Source: Hallella mizrahii (lineage in GTDB: Bacteria; Bacteroidota; Bacteroidia; Bacteroidales; Bacteroidaceae). From it: DNA of 64,000 nucleotides. The translations under genes and the position numbers were made by a program. The notes under the pieces are model-generated. The model ran no database searches and had not been told where the DNA came from. It saw nothing but the letters and a program-made list of their open reading frames with translations. The stretch spans positions 89,539 to 153,538 of the forward strand of contig NZ_VUNG01000005.1 in the NCBI RefSeq assembly GCF_009695775.1, in the 5' to 3' direction. This document shows positions 15,864-25,979 of this stretch, piece after piece. How positions within the stretch are numbered: the first letter of the stretch is position 1; each line of letters opens with the position of its first letter.

Positions 15864-18827
15864 ATGAAGAACAACAACAAGACATTGCCCAAATGGCTCT
15901 ATGTGTCATTGATGGGTTGTATGCTGACGCTGCCGCTTAGCGTGTGGAGTCAGGGAAAGACCATCACGGGTAGCGTGGTCGATGCTGATGACGGCAATCC
16001 GCTCATGGGTGCCACCATCATGGTGGAAGGCAGTAAAGACGGTACCGTCACCGACATGGACGGTAATTTCAAGATGAACGTCAATGGTCCTTCCCGCAAG
16101 TTAAGCGTCTCGTATCTCGGCTACGACACCCAGGAGGTAAGTATCACTAATGGTACGCTCGTGATCAAGTTGCACAGCACACAGCGCAACCTCAATGAGG
16201 TGGTCGTCGTGGGCTATGGTACCACACGGCGCAGCGACCTGACCGGTTCGGTGTCTACCGTACAGTCCAAGGACTTCAACAAGGGACTGGTGAGCAGCCC
16301 GGAGCAACTCATCAACGGCAAGGTAGCCGGTGTGCAGATCATGTCAAACAGCGGTTCGGCTACCGCGGGCGCCACAATCCGCATCCGTGGCGGTGCCTCG
16401 CTCAACGCCAGCAACGACCCGCTCATCGTCCTCGACGGCATACCCTTGGAGCAAGGCGGCATATCGGGCAACGGCAGCAACTTCCTGAGCCTGATCAACC
16501 CCAACGACATCGAAAGCATGACCGTACTCAAAGACGCTTCCTCTACGGCCATCTATGGTTCGCGTGCTTCCAACGGTGTCATCATCATCACCACGAAAAA
16601 AGGTGCCAAGGGAAAGCTGCGCGTCAATTTTAGCACCACCAACAGCTTGCAGACCCGTACGCGCATGATCGACATGATGAGCCGCGACGAGTTTGTCAAT
16701 ACCATCAACACCCAAGGCACCGCTACACAGCGGGCTTTGCTTGGCAACGACAATACCGACTGGAACAACCAAGTCTATCGCACCGCCTTCGGCACCGACA
16801 ACAATCTGAGCCTCTCGGGCACTGCGGGGTTCCTGCCCTTCCGTGTGTCTACAGGATTCTACAGTCAGGACGGACTCGTGCGCAAGGACAACGCCAAGCG
16901 ATGGACCGGCAACGTAGTGCTCAACCCCTCTTTTTTCCAAGACCATCTGAAGCTCACACTCAACGTCAAGGGTACTTATAATAAGAACAGCTTCTACAAC
17001 GGCAGTGCCATCTGGGCCGCCGCCACCTTCAACCCCACCCTGCCTGTCTACGCCGACAATACCACTTATGGCGGATACAACGAGGCACTGGATGCCTCGG
17101 GCGTTCCTGTCAACGGCGGCGTGTGCAACCCACGCGGACTGGTCGACCAATATGACTCGCGCTCCACGGTGAAGCGCCTCATCGGCAGCTTTGACGTGGA
17201 CTACAAACTCCATTTCTTCCCCGACGTGAAACTCCACGCCACCGTGGGCACTGACATCGCCCGAGGCGAAGGCACAGTATATGTGCCCACCACGGCAGCC
17301 TCTAACTTCTCCACCCTGGGACTGGACTACGGCTATGGCCCTCAGAAAAACACCAACCAGCTGATGACGCTCTACGCCAACTACAGCCACTACTTTGAAC
17401 CCGCACGAAGCAATGTGGAGGTGACTGCTGGATACGACTACCAGTACTGGAAGAGCACCACACCGATGTATGTCACACGCAACGCCAAGGGCGACGAGCT
17501 CTCCACAGTAAAGGCCAGCGACTACCGCCATGTGCTGAAATCTTACTATGGCCGTCTGAACTATTCCTTCGACAGTCGCTACCTGCTCACGGCAACTCTC
17601 CGCCGCGACGGCACCTCACGCTTTTCCGGCGACAACCGCTGGGGCACCTTCCCCTCGGTAGCACTCGGATGGACGATGACTCAGGAGAAATGGCTCAAGG
17701 ACAGCAAGGTCCTCAGCAACCTGAAACTGCGCGCCAGCTATGGTGTCACAGGACAGCAGGACGGCATCGGCAACTACAACTATCTGCCGGTCTACACACA
17801 AAGCGTCGCCGGTGCCGAGGCAATGATGAACGGCGAGTATATCCTCACCTATCGCCCCGAGGCATACGTCTCAAACCTGAAATGGGAGACAACAAAGTCA
17901 TGGGACTTCGGTCTGGACTTCGGATTCCTTGGCAACCGCATCACCGGCAGCCTGGACTACTACACACGCAAGACCGAAGACTTGCTCGCCACTGTGCCCT
18001 CTGCCGCCGGTACCAACTTCGCCAAGAGCATTCTGACCAATGTGGGCAACGTGGACTCCCACGGACTGGAAGCTTCGCTCAACGTCACACCCATACAGAC
18101 CAAGGACTGGCAATGGAACCTGAGCTACAACATCACATGGGAACAGATGAAGGTCAAGAACCTTTCGCTCGTCAAGGGCTCGCAGACTACCAACGTGCTC
18201 GTCGGACCGAGCATCGACTCCTATCAGTTCCAAGTGCTCTCCGAGGGCTACGAGCCCTATATGTTCTATCTCTATCATCAGCTCTACGACCCTGCCACGG
18301 GCAAACCGATCGAAGGTGCGTATGCTGACCTCAACGGCGACGGCGTCATCAACTCTGAAGACCGCTACCGCTATAAGTCGCCGGCTCCCGACGTGATGAT
18401 GGGACTGAGCACCTCGCTGCGCTGGCGCTCGCTGACACTGAGCACCTCGCTGCGCGCCAACATCGGCAACTATGTCTACAACGGCATGGCCATGAACACC
18501 GGCGCCTGGGAGACCGTGAGCTACAACGCCTACCAGCTCAACAACCTCAACCGCAGCTATCTCGCCACAGGATTCCAGACGCGCCAGCATCTCTCAGACT
18601 ATTATGTCGAGAATGCCTCGTTTGTGAAGATGGACAATCTCTCGCTGAGCTATGACTTCGGCAGACTCAACCGCTGGATCGCCGACCTGACCGTCTCGGC
18701 ACTCGTGCAGAACGTGTTCACCATCACCAACTACGACGGTGTCGACCCCGAGGTGCCCAACGGCATGGACAGCAGCTTCTACCCACGTCCAAGAACCTAT
18801 TCGCTCAGCATCGGACTACAATTCTAA
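15864..18827 (+). CDS. SusC/RagA family TonB-linked outer-membrane transporter
   Basis: An outer-membrane importer of 987 residues, which with the SusD-like protein takes up oligosaccharides. After the signal peptide (to about 29) comes a carboxypeptidase-D regulatory-like domain (ITGSVVDADDGNPLMGATI to LVIKLHST, about 32-110). The SusC signature LNEVVVVGYGTTRRSDLTGSV follows, then a plug domain with VLDGIPLEQGG and SMTVLKDASSTAIYGSRASNGVI, then a barrel ending in TYSLSIGLQF. It starts the operon SusC-SusD-SusE-GH53-GH2, with 12 bp to susD. The enzymes make galactan oligosaccharides the likely cargo. Length and motif order are normal for the family. Confidence 0.95.
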   Translation: MKNNNKTLPKWLYVSLMGCMLTLPLSVWSQGKTITGSVVDADDGNPLMGATIMVEGSKDGTVTDMDGNFKMNVNGPSRKLSVSYLGYDTQEVSITNGTLVIKLHSTQRNLNEVVVVGYGTTRRSDLTGSVSTVQSKDFNKGLVSSPEQLINGKVAGVQIMSNSGSATAGATIRIRGGASLNASNDPLIVLDGIPLEQGGISGNGSNFLSLINPNDIESMTVLKDASSTAIYGSRASNGVIIITTKKGAKGKLRVNFSTTNSLQTRTRMIDMMSRDEFVNTINTQGTATQRALLGNDNTDWNNQVYRTAFGTDNNLSLSGTAGFLPFRVSTGFYSQDGLVRKDNAKRWTGNVVLNPSFFQDHLKLTLNVKGTYNKNSFYNGSAIWAAATFNPTLPVYADNTTYGGYNEALDASGVPVNGGVCNPRGLVDQYDSRSTVKRLIGSFDVDYKLHFFPDVKLHATVGTDIARGEGTVYVPTTAASNFSTLGLDYGYGPQKNTNQLMTLYANYSHYFEPARSNVEVTAGYDYQYWKSTTPMYVTRNAKGDELSTVKASDYRHVLKSYYGRLNYSFDSRYLLTATLRRDGTSRFSGDNRWGTFPSVALGWTMTQEKWLKDSKVLSNLKLRASYGVTGQQDGIGNYNYLPVYTQSVAGAEAMMNGEYILTYRPEAYVSNLKWETTKSWDFGLDFGFLGNRITGSLDYYTRKTEDLLATVPSAAGTNFAKSILTNVGNVDSHGLEASLNVTPIQTKDWQWNLSYNITWEQMKVKNLSLVKGSQTTNVLVGPSIDSYQFQVLSEGYEPYMFYLYHQLYDPATGKPIEGAYADLNGDGVINSEDRYRYKSPAPDVMMGLSTSLRWRSLTLSTSLRANIGNYVYNGMAMNTGAWETVSYNAYQLNNLNRSYLATGFQTRQHLSDYYVENASFVKMDNLSLSYDFGRLNRWIADLTVSALVQNVFTITNYDGVDPEVPNGMDSSFYPRPRTYSLSIGLQF

Positions 18828-18839
18828 ACACTCTCAACC

Positions 18840-20423
18840 ATGAAAAGAACATCTATTATCAACCACATACTTCTGGCCGGCGCTCTGACGGTCTCGCTCT
18901 CGGCGTGCACAGAAAGCCTCGACCAGTTCCCTCACACCGAGACCACTTCAAAAGAGGTCTACAACACCACAGAAAACTATCGCGCCGTGCTCGGCAAGAT
19001 CTACACGTCGATGACCACCACCGGCCAGGGCAAGGGCGGTGACAATCCTGATCTCTCCAGCAACGAGGGACAAGACTACATGCGTGACCTCTTCAACCTG
19101 CAGGAGGATGGCACCGACGAGGTGGCCTCTACCTGGTTGTCGGGCGACAAGACGGGCGACCTGACCTATCTCTCCTGGGATGCCAACGACCCGTGGGTGG
19201 CGGATATGTATTACCGCATCTACTACAACATCGCGCTGTGCAACGAGTTTCTGCGTCATTGCTCACCGGAGACGGTAGCTGCTGCCACCGGCACTGACCA
19301 GGACAACCTGCGGCACTATCGTGCCGAGGCCCGCTTCATGCGTGCGCTGTTCTATTACCATGCCCTCGACCTCTTCCGCTACATTCCCTTCGTGACGGAA
19401 AACGATCCCGTGGGCAGCTTCACGCCTCCGCGCTACGAGCCACAGCAGACCTTCGACTATATCGAAAGTGAACTGAAGGACTGCGTGACCGACCTCTACC
19501 CGGCCAGCGAATGTCCTTACGGACGTGCTTCGCAGGGAGCCGCCTACACGCTGCTCGCCCGTCTCTATCTCAATGCCGAGGTCTACACGGGCAAACAGAA
19601 ATACACCGAATGTATCCAAGCCTGCAACAATGCCATCGACCAGGGCTATACCCTCCACAGCGACTATGCACAGCTCTTCAACGCCGACAACGACAAACGC
19701 ACCGACGAGATCATCTTCGCGCTGCCCGTCGACGCCAAGCACACCGTGACGTGGGGCACCACCACTTATATCATCTGCGGTGAACTCGGCAACACCTCTG
19801 CCGACCTCAATCCTGCCGACTACGGCGTGACAAAGGCATGGGGCATGTTCCGCTCTCGTGGCGAACTGACCTCGAAGTTTGCCGACGGCGACAACCGCTT
19901 CATGTTCTTCACCAAGGGACAAAGCCAGTATCTAGACAAAATCGACGATCAGACTCAGGGCTACTTCCCCATCAAATGGACCAACATGACCGATGACGGG
20001 CAACAAGCCTCCAACACAGCCGACGGTGGCGTAAACACCGACTTTCCGCTTTTCCGTCTGGCCGACGTCTACCTGATGTATGCCGAGGCTGTCGTTCGCG
20101 GTGGGCAAGGCGGATCGCTCAACCAGGCGCTCGACTATGTCAACGCTCTGCGCCGGCGTGCCTTTGGCAACAACAGCGGCAACATCAAGGTCAACGAGCT
20201 CACTACCGACTTCCTGCTCGACGAGCGCGCACGTGAACTCTATCTCGAATGCCAGCGCCGCACAGACCTCATCCGCTTCGGTGCCTTCACCACCTCGAAA
20301 TATCTCTGGCAGTGGAAAGGCGGTACCAAGGAGGGCATGGCCGTAGACAACAAGTACAACATCTACCCCATACCGACCACCGACCTGACTGCAAATCCCA
20401 ACCTGTATAACGAAAACTATTGA
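18840..20423 (+). CDS. RagB/SusD family nutrient-binding lipoprotein
   Basis: A 527-residue surface lipoprotein that caps the SusC barrel and captures glycan. The lipobox LSAC places Cys 23 as the lipidated residue. The SusD fold signatures are present: NTTENYRAVLGKIYTSM, the helical TPR-like phrase HYRAEARFMRALFYYHALDLFRYIPFV, a central ligand-binding part, and the C-terminal ELTTDFLLDERARELYLECQRRTDLIRFG followed by YPIPTTDLTANPNL. The gene is 12 bp downstream of susC and 12 bp upstream of the SusE-like gene, so translation is likely coupled within the galactan operon. Confidence 0.95.
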   Translation: MKRTSIINHILLAGALTVSLSACTESLDQFPHTETTSKEVYNTTENYRAVLGKIYTSMTTTGQGKGGDNPDLSSNEGQDYMRDLFNLQEDGTDEVASTWLSGDKTGDLTYLSWDANDPWVADMYYRIYYNIALCNEFLRHCSPETVAAATGTDQDNLRHYRAEARFMRALFYYHALDLFRYIPFVTENDPVGSFTPPRYEPQQTFDYIESELKDCVTDLYPASECPYGRASQGAAYTLLARLYLNAEVYTGKQKYTECIQACNNAIDQGYTLHSDYAQLFNADNDKRTDEIIFALPVDAKHTVTWGTTTYIICGELGNTSADLNPADYGVTKAWGMFRSRGELTSKFADGDNRFMFFTKGQSQYLDKIDDQTQGYFPIKWTNMTDDGQQASNTADGGVNTDFPLFRLADVYLMYAEAVVRGGQGGSLNQALDYVNALRRRAFGNNSGNIKVNELTTDFLLDERARELYLECQRRTDLIRFGAFTTSKYLWQWKGGTKEGMAVDNKYNIYPIPTTDLTANPNLYNENY

Positions 20424-20435
20424 TCAACAAGCACC

Positions 20436-21785
20436 ATGAACAAACTATTATATCGTTTCATCATCGTGGCGGCCGTCATTGCCAGCCTGTGCAGTTGCAA
20501 CAAGGACGGTGACCTTATCTTCCTCAACGGCTTCGGTGCCTCTTCGCTGGTGGCCTCCACCGACGAGGTAGCACTCTCTACCGCCAACAAAGCAAAGATC
20601 GTGTTGTCGCTGGCATGGAAAAATCCCGACCTGCTGACATCCGACTCCACCAAGACTGCTGCCGACGGACTGCTGAAGACTTATCTGCAAGTCTCGGCCA
20701 ACGAGAATTTCGAAAACTGCGCACAAACCACAGTGACCAATCTATCCAAAGCCTACACCGGCGACGACCTGAACAGTCTGGCCAAAGGACTCGGACTGAC
20801 ACCCGACGCGCAGTCTCCACTCTACTTCCGCGTCATGTCGAAAGAGGGCGACAACATGTCTCCTGCCTACAGCAATGTGTGCAAGGTGATGGTCACGCCC
20901 TTTACCATACACATGAACAGCGTCGACGTGCTCAACAAGGACAAGACCGATGTCATCGCTCAACTGTTCTCACCCTCGGAAAACGGCATCTACACCGGAT
21001 ACATGAAAGCCACGGCATGGCTCAACTGCTGGTTCCAGGAAAAGGACGGCACGCTGTGGGGCAACTATGGCGCCGACGGACACGAGTTTGAACTCTCTGA
21101 CGCCTCCGACGCGTGGAACTGCTGGTTTGCCGACGGCAAGGGCGACTGGTATGTCACCGTGGACACGAAGAGCAAGACCTGGAGTGCTGCCAACATCATG
21201 ACCGTGAAGGTAAACGGTATGGACCTGACCTACGACAGTTCGACGGACTCGTGGAGCGCCGTGATGAAGGTGGACGACAACACCCGACTGACCGCACAGG
21301 CCGACGCAAAGGAGTACAACACAACGACTCGCACATCGAGTTCCAAGGACATCAGCCTCGCCCTCGCTGACACCACGCTCGCCAAGGGCGGCACATACAC
21401 CGTGACACTCGCCATTCAGCCCGCCGACGCGCAGTTCCACTTCTCTGTAGTGGAGGGTGAGAAAAAACCCAACGAAAAGCCTCAGACGCCACTGCCCGCT
21501 ACCCTCTCGATGTATTCCAAAGATGGCAGCACGCTGCTTGCCACCCTCAATCAGACTGAAACCAAGGGCGTGTATACCGGCACCTACAAAGCCTCGCAGT
21601 GGGAAAACTTTAAATTTGTCGATACAGAGAACAACATCTGGTACGGCTCTGACCCCAGCGACCTGTTCACGCTCTCTTCTGCCGAGGATGCCTGGAACAT
21701 CTGGTTCAAGGATGACTTTGAGTCAGGAACCATGCTGACCGTCACTGCCGACCTCAACACGCTGAAGTGGAGCTACAGCAAATAA
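20436..21785 (+). CDS. SusE-like surface glycan-binding lipoprotein
   Basis: A 449-residue lipoprotein (lipobox LCSC, Cys 21). The N-terminal Ig-like SusE domain (about 35-155) contains IVLSLAWKNPDLL and LYFRVMSKEGDNMSPAYSN. Two C-terminal domains of similar shape follow (about 156-345 and 360-449). Each has a paired-Trp phrase such as YTGYMKATAWLNCWFQEKDG or YTGTYKASQWENFKFVDTEN, then a DAWNxWF element. These domains look like the carbohydrate-binding repeats of SusE/SusF-type or DUF5114 proteins. By position it is the outer-surface galactan-binding protein of the operon. Substrate specificity is inferred from neighbours only. Confidence 0.85.
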   Translation: MNKLLYRFIIVAAVIASLCSCNKDGDLIFLNGFGASSLVASTDEVALSTANKAKIVLSLAWKNPDLLTSDSTKTAADGLLKTYLQVSANENFENCAQTTVTNLSKAYTGDDLNSLAKGLGLTPDAQSPLYFRVMSKEGDNMSPAYSNVCKVMVTPFTIHMNSVDVLNKDKTDVIAQLFSPSENGIYTGYMKATAWLNCWFQEKDGTLWGNYGADGHEFELSDASDAWNCWFADGKGDWYVTVDTKSKTWSAANIMTVKVNGMDLTYDSSTDSWSAVMKVDDNTRLTAQADAKEYNTTTRTSSSKDISLALADTTLAKGGTYTVTLAIQPADAQFHFSVVEGEKKPNEKPQTPLPATLSMYSKDGSTLLATLNQTETKGVYTGTYKASQWENFKFVDTENNIWYGSDPSDLFTLSSAEDAWNIWFKDDFESGTMLTVTADLNTLKWSYSK

Positions 21786-21845
21786 TTTTTTTCACACCAT
21801 AAAATAATAAATCCTCAATCATCAACATATATAAATAAGGAACAC

Positions 21846-22892
21846 ATGAAAAAAATGAATATTCTGAAAACGGCCACTGCCGCCCTGCTCAGTCTGTTTG
21901 CCGTCTCGCTCTCGGCATGCAGCGACGACGACACGGTGGGAGCACAGACAGCAAAGACCTACGACATGGGTGGCTTTGCCAAGGGTGCCGACGTGAGTTG
22001 GCTCACCGAGATGGAGGCCAACGACATTGCCTTCTACGATGCTACGGGACGCAAGAATGACTGCATGAAGATCCTGCGGTCCTTAGGCATGAACGCCATC
22101 CGACTGCGTGTCTGGGTGGATCCCGCCGACGGATGGTGCGGTCAGCAAGACGTGGTCGCCAAAGCCGTCCGTGCCCACAACCTCGGCATGAGGCTGATGA
22201 TCGACTTCCACTATTCCGACTCCTGGGCTGATCCCAGCAAGCAAAACATTCCGGAAGCCTGGAAAAACTACACACTGGAGGAGATGAAGCAAGCCGTAGC
22301 CAACCATACCAGGACCGTGCTGGAAGCACTGAAAAAGGCTGGCATCGACAGCGTGGAATGGGTGCAAGTGGGCAACGAGACCACTACGGGAATGCTTTGG
22401 CCAATGGGTAAAGTCTCCAACGGCAACTTCGCCAACTTCGCCCAATTGGTCAATGCGGGCTACGATGCCGCCAAAGAGGTGTATCCCAAGACCAAGGTCA
22501 TCGTGCACGTGGACCAGGGCAACAAGCTCGGTAAGTTCACTTGGCTCTTCGACGGACTGAAAGCCGCCGGGGGCAAGTGGGATGTCATCGGCATGAGTCT
22601 CTATCCCGGCGACAGTGACTGGACCACGGAAGTAGCCGACTGCCTCACCAACATCGAAAAGTTGAAGCAACGCTATGGCACCGATATCGTCATCAGCGAG
22701 GTAGGCATGGACTGGAACTCGGAGCAGGCTGAGCCCTGCCTCAGGCATCTCGTCGACGGGGCGAAAAAGGTGCCGGCCTGCGAGGGCGTCTTCTACTGGG
22801 AGCCTGAATGCTACAACGGATGGAAGCAATATGCCAAAGGAGCTTTCGACAACAGTGGAAAACCGACCAAGGCTCTCGATGCCTTCAAATGA
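21846..22892 (+). CDS. GH53 endo-beta-1,4-galactanase lipoprotein
   Basis: Cleaves internal beta-1,4 linkages of galactan or arabinogalactan type I. The 348 residues include a lipoprotein signal peptide ending SLSAC (Cys 25), so it probably sits on the cell surface and makes oligosaccharides for SusC/D import. The TIM barrel shows all GH53 signatures: GADVSWLTEME, NAIRLRVWVDP, IDFHYSDSWADP, WVQVGNETTTGMLWP with the acid/base Glu 178, and DIVISEVGMDW with the nucleophile Glu 285. A final FYWEPECYNGWKQYAKGAFD completes the barrel. The length is standard. It is fourth in the operon, after a 60-bp gap. Confidence 0.95.
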   Translation: MKKMNILKTATAALLSLFAVSLSACSDDDTVGAQTAKTYDMGGFAKGADVSWLTEMEANDIAFYDATGRKNDCMKILRSLGMNAIRLRVWVDPADGWCGQQDVVAKAVRAHNLGMRLMIDFHYSDSWADPSKQNIPEAWKNYTLEEMKQAVANHTRTVLEALKKAGIDSVEWVQVGNETTTGMLWPMGKVSNGNFANFAQLVNAGYDAAKEVYPKTKVIVHVDQGNKLGKFTWLFDGLKAAGGKWDVIGMSLYPGDSDWTTEVADCLTNIEKLKQRYGTDIVISEVGMDWNSEQAEPCLRHLVDGAKKVPACEGVFYWEPECYNGWKQYAKGAFDNSGKPTKALDAFK

Positions 22893-22919
22893 AGTAACAT
22901 ACTTAAATAAACGATACAG

Positions 22920-25406
22920 ATGAAACCATTCACCATCCTCTTTTTGTCCTTGCTGGCCACCGCGCCTGCATCGGCACTCGCCAAGAGCCGTGTCTTGAGT
23001 CAGCACCAGGAAGTCAACTTGCAACAAGGCTGGCTTTTCTCGCGCGACAGCCTCCACTGGCAATCCGTCTCCATTCCCCACGACTGGGCTATCAGCGGCC
23101 CCTTTGACAAGAAATGGGACTTGCAGTATGTGGCTATCACTCAAAACGGCGAGAAGGAGAAAAGCGAGAAGTCGGGACGCTCGGGTGCACTGCCCTGGAT
23201 AGGCCGCGGCTTCTACCGCCGCACGCTGTCCGTACCGAAGCGTGCCACCCACGCCTACCTGCAGTTCGACGGTGCCATGAGCGAGCCTCACGTCTATGTC
23301 AATGGCAAACTGGCAGGATGGTGGGCCTATGGCTACAACGCCTTCCGCATCGACATCACTCCTTATATGATGAAGGGACGCAGCAACGAGGTCGTCGTCA
23401 GCCTCAACAATCGCGAGGAGAGCAGTCGATGGTACCCGGGCGGAGGGCTCTACCGCCCTGTCAGCCTTATCCTCACCGGCAAGGCATTTCTCGACCCGTG
23501 GCAAAGCTTTCTCTATACCGAGAAGGCTGACGCCAACGAGGCTACACTGGTCTACAGCGACCATGTCAAGGGTGGACAGGGCGAGCAGCTCTGTGAGCGG
23601 ATACAGCTCTACGCACCCGACGGAAAAGTGGTGGCAACAGCCGAGGGCAAGGTGGGCAACGACGGAAAGATCGGTCTGCGCCTCCGGGTAGCCCGCCCAC
23701 AACTGTGGTCACCGGAGACACCAACGCTCTATCAGGTCAAGATCGAACTCGTCAAAGGGCAAGGCCGATACGCCACCGTCGTGGACAGCCGCACGATGAA
23801 GACAGGCATCCGCACCATCGCCTTCTCGCGTGAGCATGGCTTCCAGCTCAACGGCGTGAGCCGTAAGTTCCAAGGCGTATGCCTCCACCACGACCTCGGA
23901 CCGCTCGGCACCGCTGTCAACAAGGCGGCGCTCATCCGCCAGGTGAAGATTCTCAAGGACATGGGCTGCGACGCCATCCGCACGTCCCACAACATGCCGT
24001 CGACAATGCAGATGGAGGTCTACGACTCGCTGGGCATGATGGTCATGGCCGAGAGCTTCGACATGTGGCACTATCCTAAGTGCAAGAACGGCTACGCCCG
24101 CTTCTTCGGCCAATGGGCCGACAAGGACATCGAGCACCTCGTACGCAACCACCGCAACCATCCCTCGCTGGTGATGTACTCCATCGGCAACGAGATACCG
24201 GAGCAGTGGAGCCAGGAGGGCGTCGACATCGCACGGCGCCTGCAGGACATCTGCCATCGCCTCGACCCTACCCGACAGGTCACACAAGGCATGGACCGTG
24301 CCGAGGACGCACTGAAGTCGGGCTTCGCACAAGTGATGGACATCCCGGGATTTAACTACCGCGTGTATAAATATGACCGCAACATCTCGAAACTGCCCCA
24401 AGGCTTTCTCCTTGGCAGCGAGACGGCCTCTACAGTAAGCAGCCGTGGCGTGTATAAGTTCCCCGTGACCGTATCGGACAAGAATGTTTACCCCGACGGA
24501 CAATGCTCGAGCTACGACACCGAGTACTGTTCTTGGAGCAACCTGCCCGAAAGCGACTTCATGGCTCAGGACGACAAGGACTACACCATCGGGCAGTTTG
24601 TCTGGACGGGCTTTGACTATCTCGGCGAGCCCACGCCCTACGACACCTACTGGCCGTCGCGCAGCAGCTATTTCGGCATCTGCGACCTCGCCGGACTGCC
24701 CAAGGACCGCTACTATCTCTACCGCTCGGTATGGAACCACCGCGACCACACCGTCCATCTGCTGCCCCACTGGACTTGGCCGGGACGCGAAGGCAAGGTG
24801 ACACCGGTGATGTGCTACACCGACTACGACGAGGCTGAGCTCTTCGTCAACGGCAAGAGCCAGGGCAGACGCCATAAGACGGGACGCATGTCAGTGTCGG
24901 CAACCGCTGGGAAGCTCGTCGAGAAGATGGGCAAGGAGATCACCGACAGCCTCCTCTCGCGCTACCGTCTGATGTGGGACAGCGTGGTCTACGAGCCCGG
25001 TGAGCTCAAGGTGGTCGTCTATGACAAAAACGGAAAAGCCGCCGGGGAGAAAACCGTGCGCACCGCCGGTGTCCCTGCCGCTCTGAGCCTCACTGCTGAC
25101 AAAGACACGCTCCATGCCGACGGCAACGATCTGAGCTACATCACAGTGGCACTGACCGACAAAGACGGCAACCCCTGCCCCGACACTGCCGATGACATCC
25201 ACGTCGAGGTCTCGGGGGCTGGAACCTTCCAGGGCATCTGCAATGGCGACGCTACCTCGCTGGAGCGTTTCACCGAACCTCACATGCATCTCTTCCACGG
25301 CATGCTCGTAGCCACTGTCAGAAGCGGACACAAGCCGGGAACCATCACGGTGGAGGTCAGCACGGCAAGCGGCATCAGACAAACCATCACCATCGCCGTG
25401 AAGTAA
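22920..25406 (+). CDS. GH2 beta-galactosidase
   Basis: An 828-residue exported glycosidase (signal peptide to about residue 21) that should release galactose from the galacto-oligosaccharides made by the GH53 enzyme, probably in the periplasm. Domain order: sugar-binding jelly roll with ISIPHDWAI-like and WIGRGFYRR phrases (about 30-185), Ig-like domain (about 190-300), TIM barrel (about 300-600), then DUF4982-like and bacterial Ig-like domains at the C-terminus (VMCYTDYDEAELFVNGKSQG; the last domain from about 715). Acid/base Glu 425 lies in YSIGNEIPE and the nucleophile Glu 501 in LLGSETAST. It ends the operon, followed by a terminator. Confidence 0.93.
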   Translation: MKPFTILFLSLLATAPASALAKSRVLSQHQEVNLQQGWLFSRDSLHWQSVSIPHDWAISGPFDKKWDLQYVAITQNGEKEKSEKSGRSGALPWIGRGFYRRTLSVPKRATHAYLQFDGAMSEPHVYVNGKLAGWWAYGYNAFRIDITPYMMKGRSNEVVVSLNNREESSRWYPGGGLYRPVSLILTGKAFLDPWQSFLYTEKADANEATLVYSDHVKGGQGEQLCERIQLYAPDGKVVATAEGKVGNDGKIGLRLRVARPQLWSPETPTLYQVKIELVKGQGRYATVVDSRTMKTGIRTIAFSREHGFQLNGVSRKFQGVCLHHDLGPLGTAVNKAALIRQVKILKDMGCDAIRTSHNMPSTMQMEVYDSLGMMVMAESFDMWHYPKCKNGYARFFGQWADKDIEHLVRNHRNHPSLVMYSIGNEIPEQWSQEGVDIARRLQDICHRLDPTRQVTQGMDRAEDALKSGFAQVMDIPGFNYRVYKYDRNISKLPQGFLLGSETASTVSSRGVYKFPVTVSDKNVYPDGQCSSYDTEYCSWSNLPESDFMAQDDKDYTIGQFVWTGFDYLGEPTPYDTYWPSRSSYFGICDLAGLPKDRYYLYRSVWNHRDHTVHLLPHWTWPGREGKVTPVMCYTDYDEAELFVNGKSQGRRHKTGRMSVSATAGKLVEKMGKEITDSLLSRYRLMWDSVVYEPGELKVVVYDKNGKAAGEKTVRTAGVPAALSLTADKDTLHADGNDLSYITVALTDKDGNPCPDTADDIHVEVSGAGTFQGICNGDATSLERFTEPHMHLFHGMLVATVRSGHKPGTITVEVSTASGIRQTITIAVK

Positions 25407-25429
25407 AGTTACCGGCGATACAACCATAA

Positions 25430-25468
25430 GGGCGAAAAGCATCAGATCCTGATGCTTTTCGCCCTTTT
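25430..25468 (+). terminator. Terminator of the galactan operon
   Basis: GGGCGAAAAGCATCAG, loop ATC, CTGATGCTTTTCGCCC: a perfect 16-bp stem followed by TTTT, 24 bp after the GH2 stop codon. Confidence 0.9.
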
Positions 25469-25470
25469 CG

Positions 25471-25502
25471 TTTGCAGATATAGCGTAAAACTCGTATATT
25501 TG
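25471..25502 (+). promoter_or_regulatory. Near-perfect Bacteroidetes promoter
   Basis: TTTG at 25471-25474, a 20-bp spacer, then TATATTTG at 25495-25502: both the -33 and -7 elements at consensus spacing. The ATG of the next gene is 19 bp downstream. This is the best promoter in the window. Confidence 0.85.
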
Positions 25503-25520
25503 CAGAAAAAAGCAGAGACG

Positions 25521-25979
25521 ATGACAGAACTGATAATACAAATAGAGGACAAGACTATACTTCCAAGCCTGAAAAAAGTAATGAGATCCATTCAAGGAGT
25601 AAAAAGCATAGCCTTGAAGACGACTACACCTGCTATATCTCCAACGGCACAACGTCTTCTGAAAGATTTAGCAGACTATGAGTCCTATAAAAAAGGATGG
25701 GACAACGAGTCTGCAGCTCCCCTTAGCCCTATAGTTATCAAGTCCTTTAAACGTCTTCTTGAAAAGAGTAACGAAGACGATCTAAAAGATTGGAACATTT
25801 TCCCAGAGAAAAATGGTACGATGATCCTTGAGAACTCAAAGCGCCAAGCCCAAATCAATTTGGCAGAAAAGGAGTTTTCATACTTTATTTTGGCCGACTC
25901 TGGACTCAAAGGAGAAGATCATATAAAATTGTCAACAAGCAGATTACTCAAAGCCATCAAAGCCATCAACCATGATTGA
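25521..25979 (+). CDS. Unknown protein, first gene of a two-gene module
   Basis: A 152-residue cytoplasmic protein without signal peptide. The start at 25521 is chosen because it lies 19 bp after a consensus promoter; the longer in-frame reading would run through that promoter. The N-terminal 35 residues (LIIQIEDKTILPSLKKVMRSI) look like the short beta-helix-helix heads of small Bacteroidetes antitoxins. The phrase KKGWDNESAAPLSP (about 57-70) is a GWDG-x-A-P-type motif found in uncharacterised proteins. A beta-rich C-terminal part (PEKNGTMILENSKRQAQINLAEKEFSYFI) follows. It overlaps the next gene by 8 bp, so the two are translationally coupled. Function unknown; a toxin-antitoxin or defence-related pair is one guess. 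Confidence 0.65.
   Translation: MTELIIQIEDKTILPSLKKVMRSIQGVKSIALKTTTPAISPTAQRLLKDLADYESYKKGWDNESAAPLSPIVIKSFKRLLEKSNEDDLKDWNIFPEKNGTMILENSKRQAQINLAEKEFSYFILADSGLKGEDHIKLSTSRLLKAIKAINHD

Noticed and set aside
22083..23702. 539-codon open frame on the minus strand across the GH53 and GH2 genes
   Set aside because: It is antisense to two enzymes with complete catalytic motifs and shows no domain, signal or promoter. Long antisense frames are expected in this GC-rich coding DNA.
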